From Diaporthe sp. PMI_573 (lineage: Eukaryota; Ascomycota; Sordariomycetes; Diaporthales; Diaporthaceae): a DNA stretch of 64,000 nt. The position numbers and the translations under genes were made by a program. The stretch is taken from positions 1,302,001 to 1,366,000 of the forward strand of contig JAJTUP010000006.1 in assembly GCA_021399435.1 (NCBI GenBank), in the 5' to 3' direction. How positions within the stretch are numbered: position 1 is the first letter of the stretch; the number at the start of each line of letters is the position of its first letter. Shown one piece after another: positions 34,591 through 46,933 of the stretch. The notes beneath the pieces are model-generated. The model was not told where the DNA came from, did not search any database, and saw nothing but the letters and a program-made list of their open reading frames with translations.

Positions 34591-36407
34591 TCATCGGGCA
34601 TCGACGCCCCAGTCGTCCCTCTCCAACAGAGCAGCTGCCTCCTCCAGGCCGAGCCCGCTCGTCTCCGGGTACACGCGGTACACGGCCCAGTTGCCCGCCA
34701 CGCAGACCATGGCGTAGAGGACAAACGTCCACGTCGGCGACAGCGCGTCCATGAGCGGCAGGAAGCTCAGCCCGACCACGAAGTTGGCGGCCCAGCACGT
34801 CGCCGTCGCCGCCCCGCTGCCCAGCGACCGCACGCTCAGCGAGAAGAGCTCGCTCTGCATCCAGGGGACGTTGCCCAGCCCGATCGCGTACGCCGCCACG
34901 TACAGCATTATCGACGTGAGCACCACCACCGCCGCCCCGTGGCTCGGTGCCGGCGGCGCCGCGGGCGGCTCTGCACCGTCGGGGCTGTCCGCAAACGCCG
35001 AGGTCGACAGCTGCATCATCGAGAACCCCCAGGCCGAGAGCAGCAGGCCCACCACCATGAAGGGGATCGAGCAGAGCAGGATCCGCCTCCGGCCGACCTT
35101 GTCGATCACCAGGAGCGCGACCACCGTAAACAGCATGTTCGTGACCGCGACCACCATCGAGGTTAGCGTGGGGCTGTCAAACCCCAGGAGCTTGAAGATT
35201 GTGGCCGAGAAGTACATGAGCGAGTTCTGTAGAGCGCTGTGGTCAGCCACACAGGTACACCACGAGACCGGCAGGTAAACGTAGCATGACTCACGAATCC
35301 ACACAGCTGCTGGAGACCCTGCAGCAGGCAGGCGATGGTCAGGGCGCGGCGGTTCCTCCGCACGGAGAGCAGCTCGTCCCACCCGCCCAGCCAGTCGGCG
35401 CGCGGGCCACCACGGGCAGCGGAGGGCGACCTATGACGGGCCTTGTGCGCCTGCTCCTCGTCGCGGACCTCGGCCTCGATGCCCTTGAGCACGACGTCCG
35501 CCTCAGCCGCGGCGCCTGGCCCTCCCCCGGCAACACGGCGCACCACAGCCCGGGCCTCGGCCGCCCGACCGGCCTTGACGAGCCACCTGGGAGTCTCGGG
35601 CATCCCCGCGACGAGGGCGAGCTGCAGCAGCGCGGGGGCGGCGCCAAGCCCCACCATCCAGCGCCATCCCGTACTTCCTGAGCCGAATTCTGCGAAGATC
35701 CAGCCCACGATGTACGCGACGACCTGGCCAGCCGTCACGAACAGGATGTTCATGGTGACCACCCTGCCCCGGAACGCGGCCGGCGACAGCTCCGCCAGGT
35801 ACAGCGGGACGACGAAACTTGCGGCGCCGACGGCCGCGCCGACGACGGCCCGCCCGACCACCATGGCGGACACGGTCGAGCAGCCGGCCTGTACGGCTGA
35901 GCCCAGCACGAAGAGCACGTCCGCCACGAGTATCACGCGCCTGCGGCCCATGCGGTCGGCGAGCACGGAGGACAGAGGGGAGATGAGGAGGGCGAACAGG
36001 GCGGTCGCGGAGGTGATGATCGACTTGTCGAGGGAGGTCAGCTGCCTGTTGGAGAGGGAGCTGTCGATCGAGACGAGGGTCGCTGATATCACGCCCGTGT
36101 CATCTGTTGCGTGCCTTTGTCGTTAGCAAAGCGGACGGCAGCTTGTTACATAGGAGGACCAGGGTAGGAGGGCGTGTATGTTTTAGGGGACAATAGGACA
36201 GCAGTTGTTCGTACATCCGAAGAGAAGCCCGCCTATTCCAGCGGAGAAGGTCAGCAGCCACATGAACAGACCCGGGGACGAGGCTTTGCCGGCGTCGAGC
36301 GAGGTTGCCGGTCCGACAACAGCATCGTCAAGGCCGTCTTCGTAGTCGTCCCCATGGTCCCGGTTGGAGATCAGGGGCGCCTGTTGCTGTGTGTCCGGGT
36401 CTTCCAT
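34591..36407 (-). CDS. Sugar-porter MFS protein, myo-inositol transporter type
   Basis: Exons 36215-36407, 35295-36103 and 34591-35226 encode 545 residues. The first junction rebuilds GGLLFGYDTGVISATLVSID, the sugar-porter helix 1 signature. Other family motifs are DRMGRRRVIL (loop 2-3), PETPRWLV (after helix 6), DKVGRRRILL (loop 8-9) and the end motif YPETSGLGLEE. The second junction rebuilds QLCGFNSLMYFSATIF, typical of fungal inositol transporters (ITR1/ITR2), as is the helix 10-11 region ATATCWAANFVVGLSF. The likely role is proton-coupled uptake of myo-inositol at the plasma membrane. The exact substrate is inferred. The loop between helices 9 and 10 has a Pro/Ala-rich insertion (near SPDGAEPPAAPPAPS). 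Confidence 0.88.
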
Positions 36408-37068
36408 CCTCCGTGTGTGCGATGGTTACTATCGCCAGCAGCCAAGCAGAACAATTTCCATCCGGGTAGAGGTGACACCAGGATCGGGTCGAACGGTAAT
36501 AGAGGTTAAGTTGTAAGGCGTGTGGTGTGGTTGGCTGGGTTGGGTTGGATCCCGTGTCCAACATGCCCGTTCAGGGGGGGGGGGCCACCGAACAAATGCC
36601 GAGGACCCTTGGTCCCGAGACTCCGGGCACGCGACGCCGTCTTGGCAAATCCAGGGTCACGCTGGCGGTCTTATGGGGGGGGGGGGCCGCTTTGCTGACG
36701 TTGTATTCTCGTTCACCTTTAGACTTTGAATTCTCAATTTGACCTTGCTCTGGCTAATACCTGATCACGCGCACAGCAATGTCTACTGCTGTATCGCTGA
36801 TAGCTGATTGAGTCTATTGTTGCCTCGAATGAAATGCACCCGCCAACGCTGTATCCAATCCAACGCCGTATCAGCACCATCTAATAATCCACCCCAAATA
36901 TTCCTCAGACGCAATCCTGATAGATATCAGGGGGTATACTGCGGTAGAGACTGTATGTTCGCCTGTAAAAGTTCGCGCTATAACGCCAATTATAAGCACC
37001 AAGCCCATGCAAATAAAATACGGCCTTCAGAGAGAACCAAACCAACCCAGTCATGGCGATGGACGCCG
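36408..37068. other. Intergenic region with G-runs
   Basis: This is upstream of the inositol-type transporter and downstream of the RGS gene. G homopolymers occur at about 36575-36584 and 36674-36685. No gene is seen. Confidence 0.5.
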
Positions 37069-38575
37069 TCACAAGACCTTCATCACCGGAATGAAGAGAG
37101 ACACTACCGTAAGGACCGACGATATCGCACCGCCCCAGCATATCGAAAGGAAGAGCGTCCGGTCCTGCAGCATCTTGACGTTCCGGTTCCGCGTCTTGAC
37201 CGCATCGTCCCAGATCTTGCGGGTTATCGTCTTGGATTGGTACGCCTTGACGAAGGCCCTCCTCCTGTACTTGTTCGCTGGCCCGAACGTCTGCATGCTC
37301 GGCTTGCGCAGCGGGTCGTCGTTGCGGCTCGAGGGCAGCCGGCTCGTGGCCCGGATGACAGACCCGTGCCACGCCTGCTTCGGCCTCGGCCCGTCGTTGT
37401 CCGAGCTGATGTGCGTCGTGACCTCGGCTGCAGAATTGAGCTCGTGGGTGTCATCATCCGCGTCGGCGTCCTCGACCAGCTGCTCTTGTTCCCACGGCCG
37501 TAGCTGGCGGAGACTTCTGACTTGTAGAATGAGGCACAGCCCTTGTATTGCTGCTATTAGGGTGGTGAAGCCGGGCCACCATAGTATTATGCTGAGAACA
37601 CGATAGAATTGGGACAGACTGGACAGAACCAGTACCTGGTTGGCCAGAAAGCCGATCATTATGACGGTGAAGGCCATGACCCGAACAAGTATGAGGCGCG
37701 CCTTGTTGGCGTTCCGCTGGCTATTGTGGACGAAACGTGGGTAACAGTCGGACTTCAGAAGGTCTTCTGCGGCGGTGAAGGCGCGCAGTAAAGCAGATGG
37801 ATGCGTTGTTAAGCTGGCAGCCTTTTGGCAGGCAGCCAGGTCCTCGTCTGATATCTTCAGGCGTCTGGGTGCCTGGTCCGTGATGTATTGTTTGATGATC
37901 ATGGTCACCTCGTCGCGGAACGGCTGTCTCTGATCTGGAGGTTGTTCGTCGATGGGATTAGAGTTCAGAGGTAATGCGATGTGTGCTTCTCGTGGAGCAT
38001 CTTGTTTAGTAGCATATGGGACTGCCCTCCGAGCAGCAGCAGCTGGGACGCTCAATATACTTGGTGACTTGCTCGATGTTCCAGAGTCGACTCCCGTTTC
38101 GATCCCGCCCCCTAGAGACCAGTTCGGGTGTTTCCTGGTATTGACAACCTCCATGATGTTCAATATCTGATTCAGTCTGTCACTTCCATCTCGTCGGTGA
38201 GTCTGGGCTGCAGGTCCTTTTTGTACTCGTTGTCTGGCCGGCTCCCATGGGGGCGATAATGACTTCTGTTGGGGTGACAGCTCACTCCATCGCTCGATGT
38301 AGTCGCAGTACCAAATGAAAAACTGCAGTAATTCGGCGTTCAGGTCTTCATAGACCAGAAAGTCCATGAACTCGCCAAGAGAGCATGGCTAAGAAGATGA
38401 TCAGCTTGATTCGCGGGAGCCGAGAGATCCCGATGTGGACGATGGAACTCACCGATGCCACCGTGTTCTTGACCACATGTTCGAATGACAACTCTGATGG
38501 AAGCTTCGACCGCCGCGACGACTTCCCGTCCTCAATGCTGTGTATGTCTCTTGAGATTTCTGATTCTGGCAGCAT
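37069..38575 (-). CDS. RGS-domain protein with C-terminal membrane helices
   Basis: Exons 38453-38575 and 37069-38388 (intron 64 nt, GTGAGT to CTTAG) give 480 residues. Residues about 25-230 form a split RGS domain: LPSELSFEHVVKNTVASPCS, then FMDFLVYEDLNAELLQFFIW, and after a Ser/Pro-rich insertion FRDEVTMIIKQYI with LRAFTAAEDLLKSDCYPRFV. RGS domains speed GTP hydrolysis on G-alpha subunits. The last 230 residues hold three strongly hydrophobic segments (LVRVMAFTVIMIGFLA, LSIILWWPGFTTLIAAI, LFLSICWGGAISSVLTVVS), separated by a polar loop. Membrane-anchored RGS proteins of this layout are known in filamentous fungi, where they tune growth, conidiation or virulence signalling. Which paralog this is cannot be told. 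Confidence 0.85.
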
Positions 38576-41500
38576 GGTCGTTCGGTAGGAACTGTAGCAT
38601 CAACGGACATAAATTGACGAACAGACCTAGATGCATGAGCTCAGAGTGACAGCTCGCGGCTCAGTGTGCATGACGCAGGATGCAAGATGTAGGAGGGAGC
38701 GGGTCACAGATCCTGCATTGGAAGCAGGGCAGGACGAACATAAAGCTGGGGAAACACTTTGCACACCCTCAAAAAGCAGAATACCACGTCAGGTTCAAAG
38801 CCAAGTGATCTCAGCGCAGAACTTGGTGGGCAGCCATGCAGCAAGAGCGAAGTCCCTGGTCCTAGGAAGCCAGAGAGTAACCTGGCCGCGGTGAAGGTAC
38901 CTTCGAAACTTTGCACTACAAAAGTGTGCCCCCCTTGGGAGGGTAGGTACTCGGGTCATGGATAGACTCAGTTCTGTGACCAGCAGCGTGTCGGTCTGGG
39001 ATAGCCATAGGTGTCAGCCAAGCTGTCATCAGCTCAAACCAGGGACAAGTTGGAATTGCCTACAAGATGTGAGCTAATCACACCAAATGCTCGGGCATCA
39101 CTCGATCCAGACATGAATTTCATCTCTATAGCAGTGGACCATATGAGCGGAGATCCCTCGCAGATCTATCTTTCTTGCAGTGACGCGCCACATGGCCCGG
39201 TTGTTCGGTGTGTGATCACCATCACAGTGATGCGTCCTGGAGCCAGCCGCCCGATGCGAGTGGCGGATCTGTCCTCTGGGTCTGCCTCGGACCAGGAAAC
39301 ATGATTGTCCATGCGGCTGAAAATCCGGAAGTGTGGAAGCACCCATGCTTCCACGACACTTGTTACTGTGTATAGGTGTCTTGGTTTCTAGAGGCGCCCC
39401 CCTCCCCCAGCGTTTCAGCATGCCTTAAAACCTAATCGGAAAGTGGCTGGATTGCCAATCGTATCCTCTCGTGACAGGGCACCTTCGACCGCTGCCAACG
39501 GACGAAGGTGTGGTTCATGCGGTTCGGCGGACCGTGCAGCTGACAGCACTTTGACAGGCTGCAGAGTCCTGGTCGGATTCAACGGCTCGAGGGCGACAGT
39601 TGAGCTAGCTCGTTGATTGCGTGATCCTCGTGCGCATTCAGCCCTGCCAGCATCTGCCAAGGCTGTATACCTGAGCCTGGACTCTGGGTATCTCAGTCTG
39701 GATGCCATTTTGCCAGATGTGTGTCGCAACGGTTTTCTGAGCACCAAGCCGTGCTATGTGGGCTCCGTCTCGCTGCCCCGCGTCCCTGGGGAGTGATCAG
39801 TCGGTCAGCCCGTTGAGGCCCAGGGGTAATGTACTTGAAACGATTACAGTGAGCCGCAGGTCACCAGCCACCCCGGCTCAATCCGAGCAACCTGGTCATG
39901 ATTCGGACGATAGACTTTGTCCGTCACCACGGTCGCTCGTCCCCAGGCGGTGTCTGTGCGAAAGCCTGTCCGGTTGGTTCAGCCGATCTTTGATCATCAA
40001 ATCGCATGCGAGAAACACCCCTGCACGGTGCAATTCAATGGTACAGTCACGTCTCACATCAACCCCTGTTGCACTCAATATAAGCCAGGGTGACCGGCTA
40101 TACACCTCCTCTCAGCATGCATGTTTTGCCAAAGCCGGCGGTGACGATAGCACGAAATAGAAGGTTCCACGCCAGTGATGCTGTGGACACTGCCCACATT
40201 GTCTTGTTCGACCGCAGGTGAAAGCTCCGAGCCTTACCAACCAACAGGATTGCTCGGGCAGTTCTGTTACGCGGCCTTCACCAATCTGCTTCATGCGTTT
40301 GCAACACCGCCATTTGGTCGCGACGGAGATATGAGGGATCGCCGTTTGCCTCTCGGGTGCGAGCTGCAGAGGCTGGCGCACACGTGTAATATTGCCCCCC
40401 CCCCAGAGTACGGCAAACCCGGTGGCGCGGACAAATTGGTATTCCCGAGCATCAGTGTCAACTGATGCTCACAGTACAATATCAAACGCGAGATGGGCAA
40501 CACCTCGGCGCCTCAAGTTGCTCAGTGGCGGCAGTCTACCAAGTTGTCGAAAACCCGCTCGCTCATGAGAGATCGGTGCTACCTCGAGAACGCAATTCCA
40601 TCACAGTAGAAGTGCCACGATCTTAAGTGATGAAATGTGGCTCGCTCAATACTCTTGCACGGGTCGTGGTCTTCATGGATGCTGTAGGTTCATGGTTGTG
40701 GCATAAGCCACATGCCGCTGATTTAGATGTCGGGTCCCTTGCGAAATGCTCGAGGGACAGCCACCTTGGTCCCGGCGCTGTCTTAATCCGGTGTTCCGAA
40801 CCAGGTGGCAGCGGAGACAGAGGCTGAGAAGGCATTCGTGGCTTGCCAAGTTTGTCTCAGACATGAATTGTGCAAGACACACATCACAGTACCTGAGGCC
40901 GGCCGCCTCCAGTACTTCATCCTCCGGCTCTGTTCGTCACCGGCGGCCCGAAGCAAGGCTTGCGAGCGAGGGCTGCTGGACGCTGAGCTGATGTTGTTTC
41001 TGCCGCTCTGGGCCCGGTGATTGGCACCCAGTCTGCGTAGCCGTGCGGCTGTTCCTCGAGCGGAATCAGCTTGGACGGATCTACATACAAACATGGCCCT
41101 TGCCATTTCTGCAATGCAAGAGGCGGGCGGGCGGCAGCGTGCATATGCAGAAACGCCATATGCCCAGGGGTAAGACGGGGGCTTGTGGTACGAGTGTGAG
41201 TGTGTGTTGCAAGATGTCGTGGGGAACTAACTCATGGCCTTGCCGGCGATCAGACCCCAAGAGACACATTGTAATTAACCGGCCGCAGAACAAGTCGCAA
41301 GGCTGTTGGCGACTGGATGCACGAAAAGTTTCCAAAACAATGGTCATCACATGTGGCTGCGGAAGCCGTTGTCCAGTCAAGCTTCGAGCGGCCCAGGACC
41401 CGCGTGGGGAGGACATGGGACTCCCTCCGCGGCGGAAGCACATCACCTAAGCTGCCGTGGCTGCGTCATCCAGGGCAAGCTCAGAACAAGCTCGGGTCAA

Positions 41501-42430
41501 CGTCAGTTGATACGACCCGGTAGGTAGCTCCTCCCAACCCTCTGCAGCTGTCATGAGGATCAAACTGTGATGCAACGGGACGATGGCACCTTGCAATGGC
41601 GGCTTCACATTGAGTAGACCTCGTCCGCGTTATTTCCTTCCTTTTCGTCAAATCGCTGCTTCCGGCTTCTTGCCCCTGGTTCGACGCCCGGGTATTGCGT
41701 CTGATCTAACCTGCCACGTACAAGCGATTGATATTAAGGACTTGGCGACTTGCACCTGCAGGCAGTGTCTGACTGTGTACTGTGTGGCCTGCCTAGCTGG
41801 TTGCCGCCCCACACGTGCGGAAGGTAGCCATGGCTGCAAGTGCCGTTCCGTAAGTGCAATCCACCGGTGGGAGATTGTGAACCATTGAACCCATCAAGAG
41901 GGAGAGCAGATGTTTGCTAGCATGCTATGTCTGCACAGCACCGGCAGTGGCAAGGGTAGTCCAACCCATGTCGACAGCCGCTGTGTGATCCTGCACGCGC
42001 TACATCATCGCAAACCAGCCGAGTTGTTGTCTGTCTGTCCCTTCCGTTGGTCTCTGTCTCTTGTCTCCCCAATGTCGGCGTCCTGTCGGTCGTTCTTGCT
42101 ATAGTTTGTTGGATGCGAACCGTCTGCACCGCGTTTGTTTCCCCTCGACGTGAAGCGGGTCTGTGACTGCCAGCGTTGGGAAGGGGCAAGGCCATATCCA
42201 CCCACCCGTCACTCGCATTCATCATTCACAACAATAGAACCTTCGTTGCCTCCATTCCTGCGACTTTCCCCTGCCCACCCCGATCAATAAGCTTCGAGTG
42301 TGCCACCTTTTTGGTACGCGAATCCAACATTGGCCACCAGCCACCAGGCACCATCCTTACACGCCCTTGTGATCGATCCAGCACGCTCACTTGGATACCA
42401 ATTTTGGACGCACGCCATTCCAAATCCATC
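38576..42430. other. Gene-free region, 3.9 kb
   Basis: This is the common upstream DNA of the RGS gene (minus) and the GH72 gene (plus). It has only short unrelated open frames with no motif. A C-run lies at 40397-40407. No RNA gene was recognised. Confidence 0.55.
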
Positions 42431-44289
42431 ATGAGACTCTCTTGCGTTGTGTCTCTCGCCCTGCTGGCCGCCGTGCAGGCCGCCGTCTCGACCATCTCGG
42501 CCTACGGCAACAAGTTCTTCTACGAGAACGGAACCCGTAACGTCCCATCTGACCCTGCCGCCGCAGAAATTGACCGACTGACCATGTCGAAACAGAATTC
42601 TTCCTCAAGGGTGTTGCCTACCAGCTCACTTCGGACGATCCCCTGGTCGACTCGGAGCAGTGTGCTCGCGATGCGGCGCTGATGCAAGATCTCGGTGTCA
42701 ACTCGATTCGGGTCTACCATGTTGATGCCTCCAAGGACCACTCCGACTGCATGTCCACCCTGGCTGATGCTGGCATTTATCTCCTCGTCGACCTTGACAC
42801 CTTTGATACTTACATACTCCCGGTACGGCCCGTCCCCTCCCCCACGCCTTGTGGATCTCAGTATATTCTTGTCTCTCTTGGCTGAATCTTGGCCGCTGAC
42901 TCGCACCCAATTCCGTCTCGCAGACTAGCCCATGGTGGAACCAGACCCAGTATGAACGGTTCACCGAGGTTATGGAGTAAGTTCAATCCTGTTGCTGTTC
43001 CCATGCTTCATCCCAAGCGTGATGAGGCTTGCCCGGGCGAATCTCCAGGTGCCGTGACCGAGGCGTTCTTAAAACAGTTGGCTGATTTGTGGCAGTGAGT
43101 TCCAAAAGTACGACAATACTCTTGGCTTTTTCGTCGGCAATGAGGTGATTGCTCAAGCGTCGCAGAGCTTGGCCGCTACTTTCATCAAGGCTTCTGCCCG
43201 TGATATGAAGGCATACCGCAATTCCAAGGGCTATCGCACTATACCCGTTGGATACTCTGCGGCTGACATCGCTGAATTGCGGCCTATGCTGCAGGATTTC
43301 CTCACCTGCGGCGGAAATGCTTCAGACAGCGTCGACTTCTTCGCACTGAACAGCTACGAATGGTGCGGCGATGTAGACTTCGACACATCCGGCTACGCCA
43401 ATCTCCAGGCCGGAGCTGCCAACTTCCCCGTTCCCATCTTCTTTTCCGAGACCGGTTGCAACACCGTTCGGCCTCGTACTTTCGAAGACCAGGCTGCGAT
43501 ATTTGGCGAGAAGATGATTAATGACTGGGTATGTCCTCCCACCCCCGGGCTCCAAACGCACAACCATCCGCACAAGCACTCGGGGGCTCTTGTCGTGTTC
43601 TCTGCAGCAATCTTGGGTGCCATTCAATGCGACTTGACGACGAGACACTGTGCTTCCGCGTGTCGTTCAGGACACAAAGTCTACATGCCATGAACACCCC
43701 CCCCCCCGAGCAGCTCAAGAAGCTCCTGTCGAATTTTGGATCATACCTGTAGACGATATTGAATACTGACTTTCGGCCACAGAGCGGCTCGATAGTCTAT
43801 GAGTGGATTGAAGAGACGAACGACTACGGCCTGATCTCATACGGATCACCTGTCGATCCTACTGCTACCGGCAGCAATGTTGTCGCAGGTTTCACGAGAC
43901 AGGGCACTCCGACACCTGTGTCTCCGGACTTCTCCAACTTAAAGTCGCAGTGGGCCACGCTCAACCCAACAGGCATCATGAGCTCAGACATGGACACCAA
44001 GTCTCTGTCCACGCGATCGTGTCCCGCTTCGACCACCGGCTCCTTAGGTTGGCTCGTGAACGGCGACGTTCAGCTCCCCACAGTCGGTGAGACGCTCGTC
44101 GGAACGACTTACGCGACGTCTGCACCGTCCGGATCATCGTCCTCCAATGGTTCGCCGGATGCCAATTCGACGAACGCGTCTGCCTCTTCCACGTCGAGCT
44201 CGGAGAGCCCTGCCAGTCCGAGCATGGTATTTACCAAGATGACTGCTGCACTCTTGGGCCTTCTCATGTCCCTCACGCTGATGCTGTGA
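42431..44289 (+). CDS. GPI-anchored beta-1,3-glucanosyltransferase, GH72 (Gas/Gel type)
   Basis: Five exons: 42431-42536, 42596-42822, 42924-42976, 43096-43528 and 43783-44289, giving 441 residues. A signal peptide (MRLSCVVSLALLAAVQAA) leads to the GH72 domain. Exon joins restore NGTQFFLKGVAYQL, YILPTSPWWNQ and MDEFQKYDNTLGFFVGNEVI. The acid/base Glu lies in GNEV and the nucleophile Glu in FFSETGCN. Further family blocks are DAALMQDLGVNSIRVYHVDA and VYEWIEETNDYGLISYG. There is no Cys-rich CBM43 (X8) module. Instead a Ser/Thr/Asn-rich stalk and a hydrophobic C-terminus (MTAALLGLLMSLTLML) indicate a GPI anchor. The enzyme cuts and rejoins cell-wall beta-1,3-glucan outside the plasma membrane. 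Intron 4 is long (254 nt) and contains a C-run. Confidence 0.93.
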
Positions 44290-44968
44290 GAGGGGCCATC
44301 CGGAGGCGCCTGGCAGCTGAACGACCAGCGTTGCTAGACACCAGCAAGTGCACCTTGCCCATGGGATCTGGCGCGGAATGACATTGCACCAATGACATTG
44401 CACCATTGCGAACACGTATTCCATCTCATTCATACCCGTTGAACGTGACAAAGTGGCGTTGTTCCAGCTTCGTTGTAATGGCTTAGCTGCATCAGCGGAA
44501 ATAGAGACACTACACTGGCTCTGTTGGAGGCCGATAATGTCAGAGAAAGAAACAGCTAGAGCTACGGAGATTCTACACACTGAGACTATGGCGCAGAGTA
44601 ATCGTTGTGTTTGTTTGTGCATCACTTAGAGCAACTGGCCGATTTTCTACAGTGGACAGTCTAAGCTTCATACATCTAGAACATGGAAGCGCACATCATC
44701 AATAACAGAGTCCACAACGAGATCAACTGGTGAAATGATGTCCGCTTGTACGAATGAGCGAGTGTTTGTTCAGATATGAGCAATTTCAGAATCCACGACC
44801 ACTCCGCATTGGACATTCCGAGGCAAAAGGTGTCTTGCCAACTCCTTTGATCATGCAACTCCCGATCAAAACATGCGTCGTATGATGTTCAATATCCCTT
44901 AAACTGACCCCCCTCTAACCTCCTCTCGACCTAACGTCACGAGCCTCAGCGGTTTATTATGAGTCTTG
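44290..44968. other. Convergent 3' intergenic region
   Basis: This lies between the GH72 and kinase-like stop codons. A duplicated decamer (TGACATTGCACCA) occurs at about 44380-44405. No gene is seen. Confidence 0.5.
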
Positions 44969-46933
44969 CTACGCCCTTGACCTATTGATGCGGAGATTCT
45001 GGATCGCTTTCAGCCCGCTGTTCAACTCCCACCGCTGCCCCTCGCCCCGGCCCTGGTCATGGTCACTGTCCTTACTCCAAGAGCTGTCTTGACTTGTCTG
45101 TCGCCTGTGATCCCGCTGCCCGACGATGACCGGCATGTCACCGCCGCCTCTTATCTCAAGTTTCGAGGGCGGCCGGCCATCATAGTCACCATAACCACCG
45201 TCGCCGCCATAAATGTCGTCCTCATGCTCGTAAAAGCTCGACGGGTTCGAGGAAGATTCGATCGTCGTCGCCGATGTCATCTCCGCTGTCGCAAACCCTT
45301 CCTCGGGAGTCGACGCCTCGTCTATAGTTGTCATGATGCTGTTGCGGCCGGTGCTGGCGCCGCTCCCGCCCCCGCCCTCGCCGACCGCCGCGCCGAGGTG
45401 GTCCCAGGTATCGTACTGATGGACGCAGTGCGGCTCAGTGATGCCACACAGCTGCGTGAGGATCTGGTACGTGCGGCGCTGGACGTCAAACGCCGAGGGC
45501 CGGTCGGGCGGGTGCGGCGACAGCATGCTGCCCACGAGCTGGAGCAGGGGCGTTACGCCCCGGAACGCCTGGCCCTTGTCGCCGCTGGCGTCGGCCTTCT
45601 TGGATGCTTCTTTTGCCAGTGAGGTTATCCACCCTTCCACCTGGCCTAGGTTCTTGTGGAAGGACGAGTCCAGCACGGCGCCGCCGCGGCCGGCGTTCTT
45701 GTGCTTCGCGCTGCGGTGCGACGCGAAGGCGCCTGTTGAGCGCTTGAATAACCCGTGGCTGAGGAGTTCTAGGATCACGCAGCCCATGGAGAAGATATCT
45801 GCCGCCTGCGGGTCGAGGCGCGGGGGTGGGGGCTCTGGCCGCGGTGAGCTTGCTGTTGCCGACCTGTGCTCGGTGTGGCCGCTCTTGCCGCTCCTGATGG
45901 AGGGGGCGCCGGACCGGGATGAGGATGGGGCTGTTGCCTTGATCCGTGGTGTTGTTGGGGATTTGGCCGACTTGGGGGGCCACCGCTCCGGCGCGGCGTA
46001 GTCGTATGTCCCCTTGTCGAAGAAGGCAGCACCCTGGCCCGAGGGGCTGTCGGGGCTGAGGCGCGAGAAGCCGGAGAGGAGGATTAGGTTGTCGTGGGTG
46101 AAGAGGACGGTGGACGGCTTGATGTTTGCGAGCCACCGGCCCCTGCTGTGGACGTAGCAGAGGGTGTCCACGAGGCACTGGATCCAGTCCAGGACCAGCC
46201 TCCTCTTGGCCGTCTTGTCGACGTTTTTGATTGATTGTGGCGTGTTGGTCAGGTACACGCTGAGCTTGTACTCGCTGACCGGGGTGAAGAGCACGTACGC
46301 GAATCCCTGGTGGGTATACGATGCCCAGTATGACACGAGGTGGCCGTTCTGAAGGTCCTTGATGGAGCTGATCTCGGACATGAGGTCCTCGCGAGAAAGG
46401 TACCCCTGGTCATATCCTATGGGGAATCGACGCCTGCAGAAGACCTCGCCGGGAACATTAGGGAGCCCAACCCTATCTATGTCGTTGCTCTGTATCAAGC
46501 CCGGCCGCCTGTCGTGCACGTCGAGAGGCACGATCTCTTCATCCTGATAGTCGACGTGCTCGCCATGCCTGAGCGACCGAAGTAGATAGTGAAACTGCCG
46601 GTCAAAGAACCTCCTCTCTGCCTTCAGATCCTTAGTGGCGGTCAGGCAGAGCCTCTCGACCTGGTCCAGGGCGATGGGCAGGTCGACATCCTCCCAGGAG
46701 TCATCAACGACACCAAAGATCTGGTCCGGGACCCCGAGGTCGACGAGGATGAGGAACAGCCGTTTCGCGTGGCCCTCTATCCACTCCCAGTACGTGCAGT
46801 CGGTGAGGCCGTCGCCAAAGGCCAGGCGCTTGTCCAGGCGCTCGATCTCGTCCGGGAGGAGATGTGAGTGGACAAACTGTCTCGTCACGGTCTTCTCGAT
46901 GCGTGCTGTGTCGAACCGCATGACTCGATCCAT
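44969..46933 (-). CDS. Protein kinase-like protein with degenerate catalytic motifs (probable pseudokinase)
   Basis: A single uninterrupted frame encodes 654 residues. The N-terminal 150 residues are a fungal-specific helical region (YWEWIEGHAKRLFLILVDL, RRFFDRQFHYLLRSL). A kinase-like fold follows: LVSYWASYTHQGFAYVLFTP (hinge side), then VHSRGRWLANIKPSTVLF at residues about 257-275 in place of the HRDxKxxN loop, and LLSGFSRL near residues 284-291 in place of DFG. YDYAAPERW keeps the APE motif, and FSMGCVILELL keeps helix F. No glycine loop or VAIK lysine is evident. The HRD Asp and the DFG Asp are both missing, so phosphotransfer is unlikely. A long Ser/Pro-rich insert splits the C-lobe, and a Gly/Ser/Asp-rich tail follows. 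The relatives I know of are called protein kinases in fungal genomes, without assigned roles. Confidence 0.8.
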   Translation of the reverse strand: MDRVMRFDTARIEKTVTRQFVHSHLLPDEIERLDKRLAFGDGLTDCTYWEWIEGHAKRLFLILVDLGVPDQIFGVVDDSWEDVDLPIALDQVERLCLTATKDLKAERRFFDRQFHYLLRSLRHGEHVDYQDEEIVPLDVHDRRPGLIQSNDIDRVGLPNVPGEVFCRRRFPIGYDQGYLSREDLMSEISSIKDLQNGHLVSYWASYTHQGFAYVLFTPVSEYKLSVYLTNTPQSIKNVDKTAKRRLVLDWIQCLVDTLCYVHSRGRWLANIKPSTVLFTHDNLILLSGFSRLSPDSPSGQGAAFFDKGTYDYAAPERWPPKSAKSPTTPRIKATAPSSSRSGAPSIRSGKSGHTEHRSATASSPRPEPPPPRLDPQAADIFSMGCVILELLSHGLFKRSTGAFASHRSAKHKNAGRGGAVLDSSFHKNLGQVEGWITSLAKEASKKADASGDKGQAFRGVTPLLQLVGSMLSPHPPDRPSAFDVQRRTYQILTQLCGITEPHCVHQYDTWDHLGAAVGEGGGGSGASTGRNSIMTTIDEASTPEEGFATAEMTSATTIESSSNPSSFYEHEDDIYGGDGGYGDYDGRPPSKLEIRGGGDMPVIVGQRDHRRQTSQDSSWSKDSDHDQGRGEGQRWELNSGLKAIQNLRINRSRA

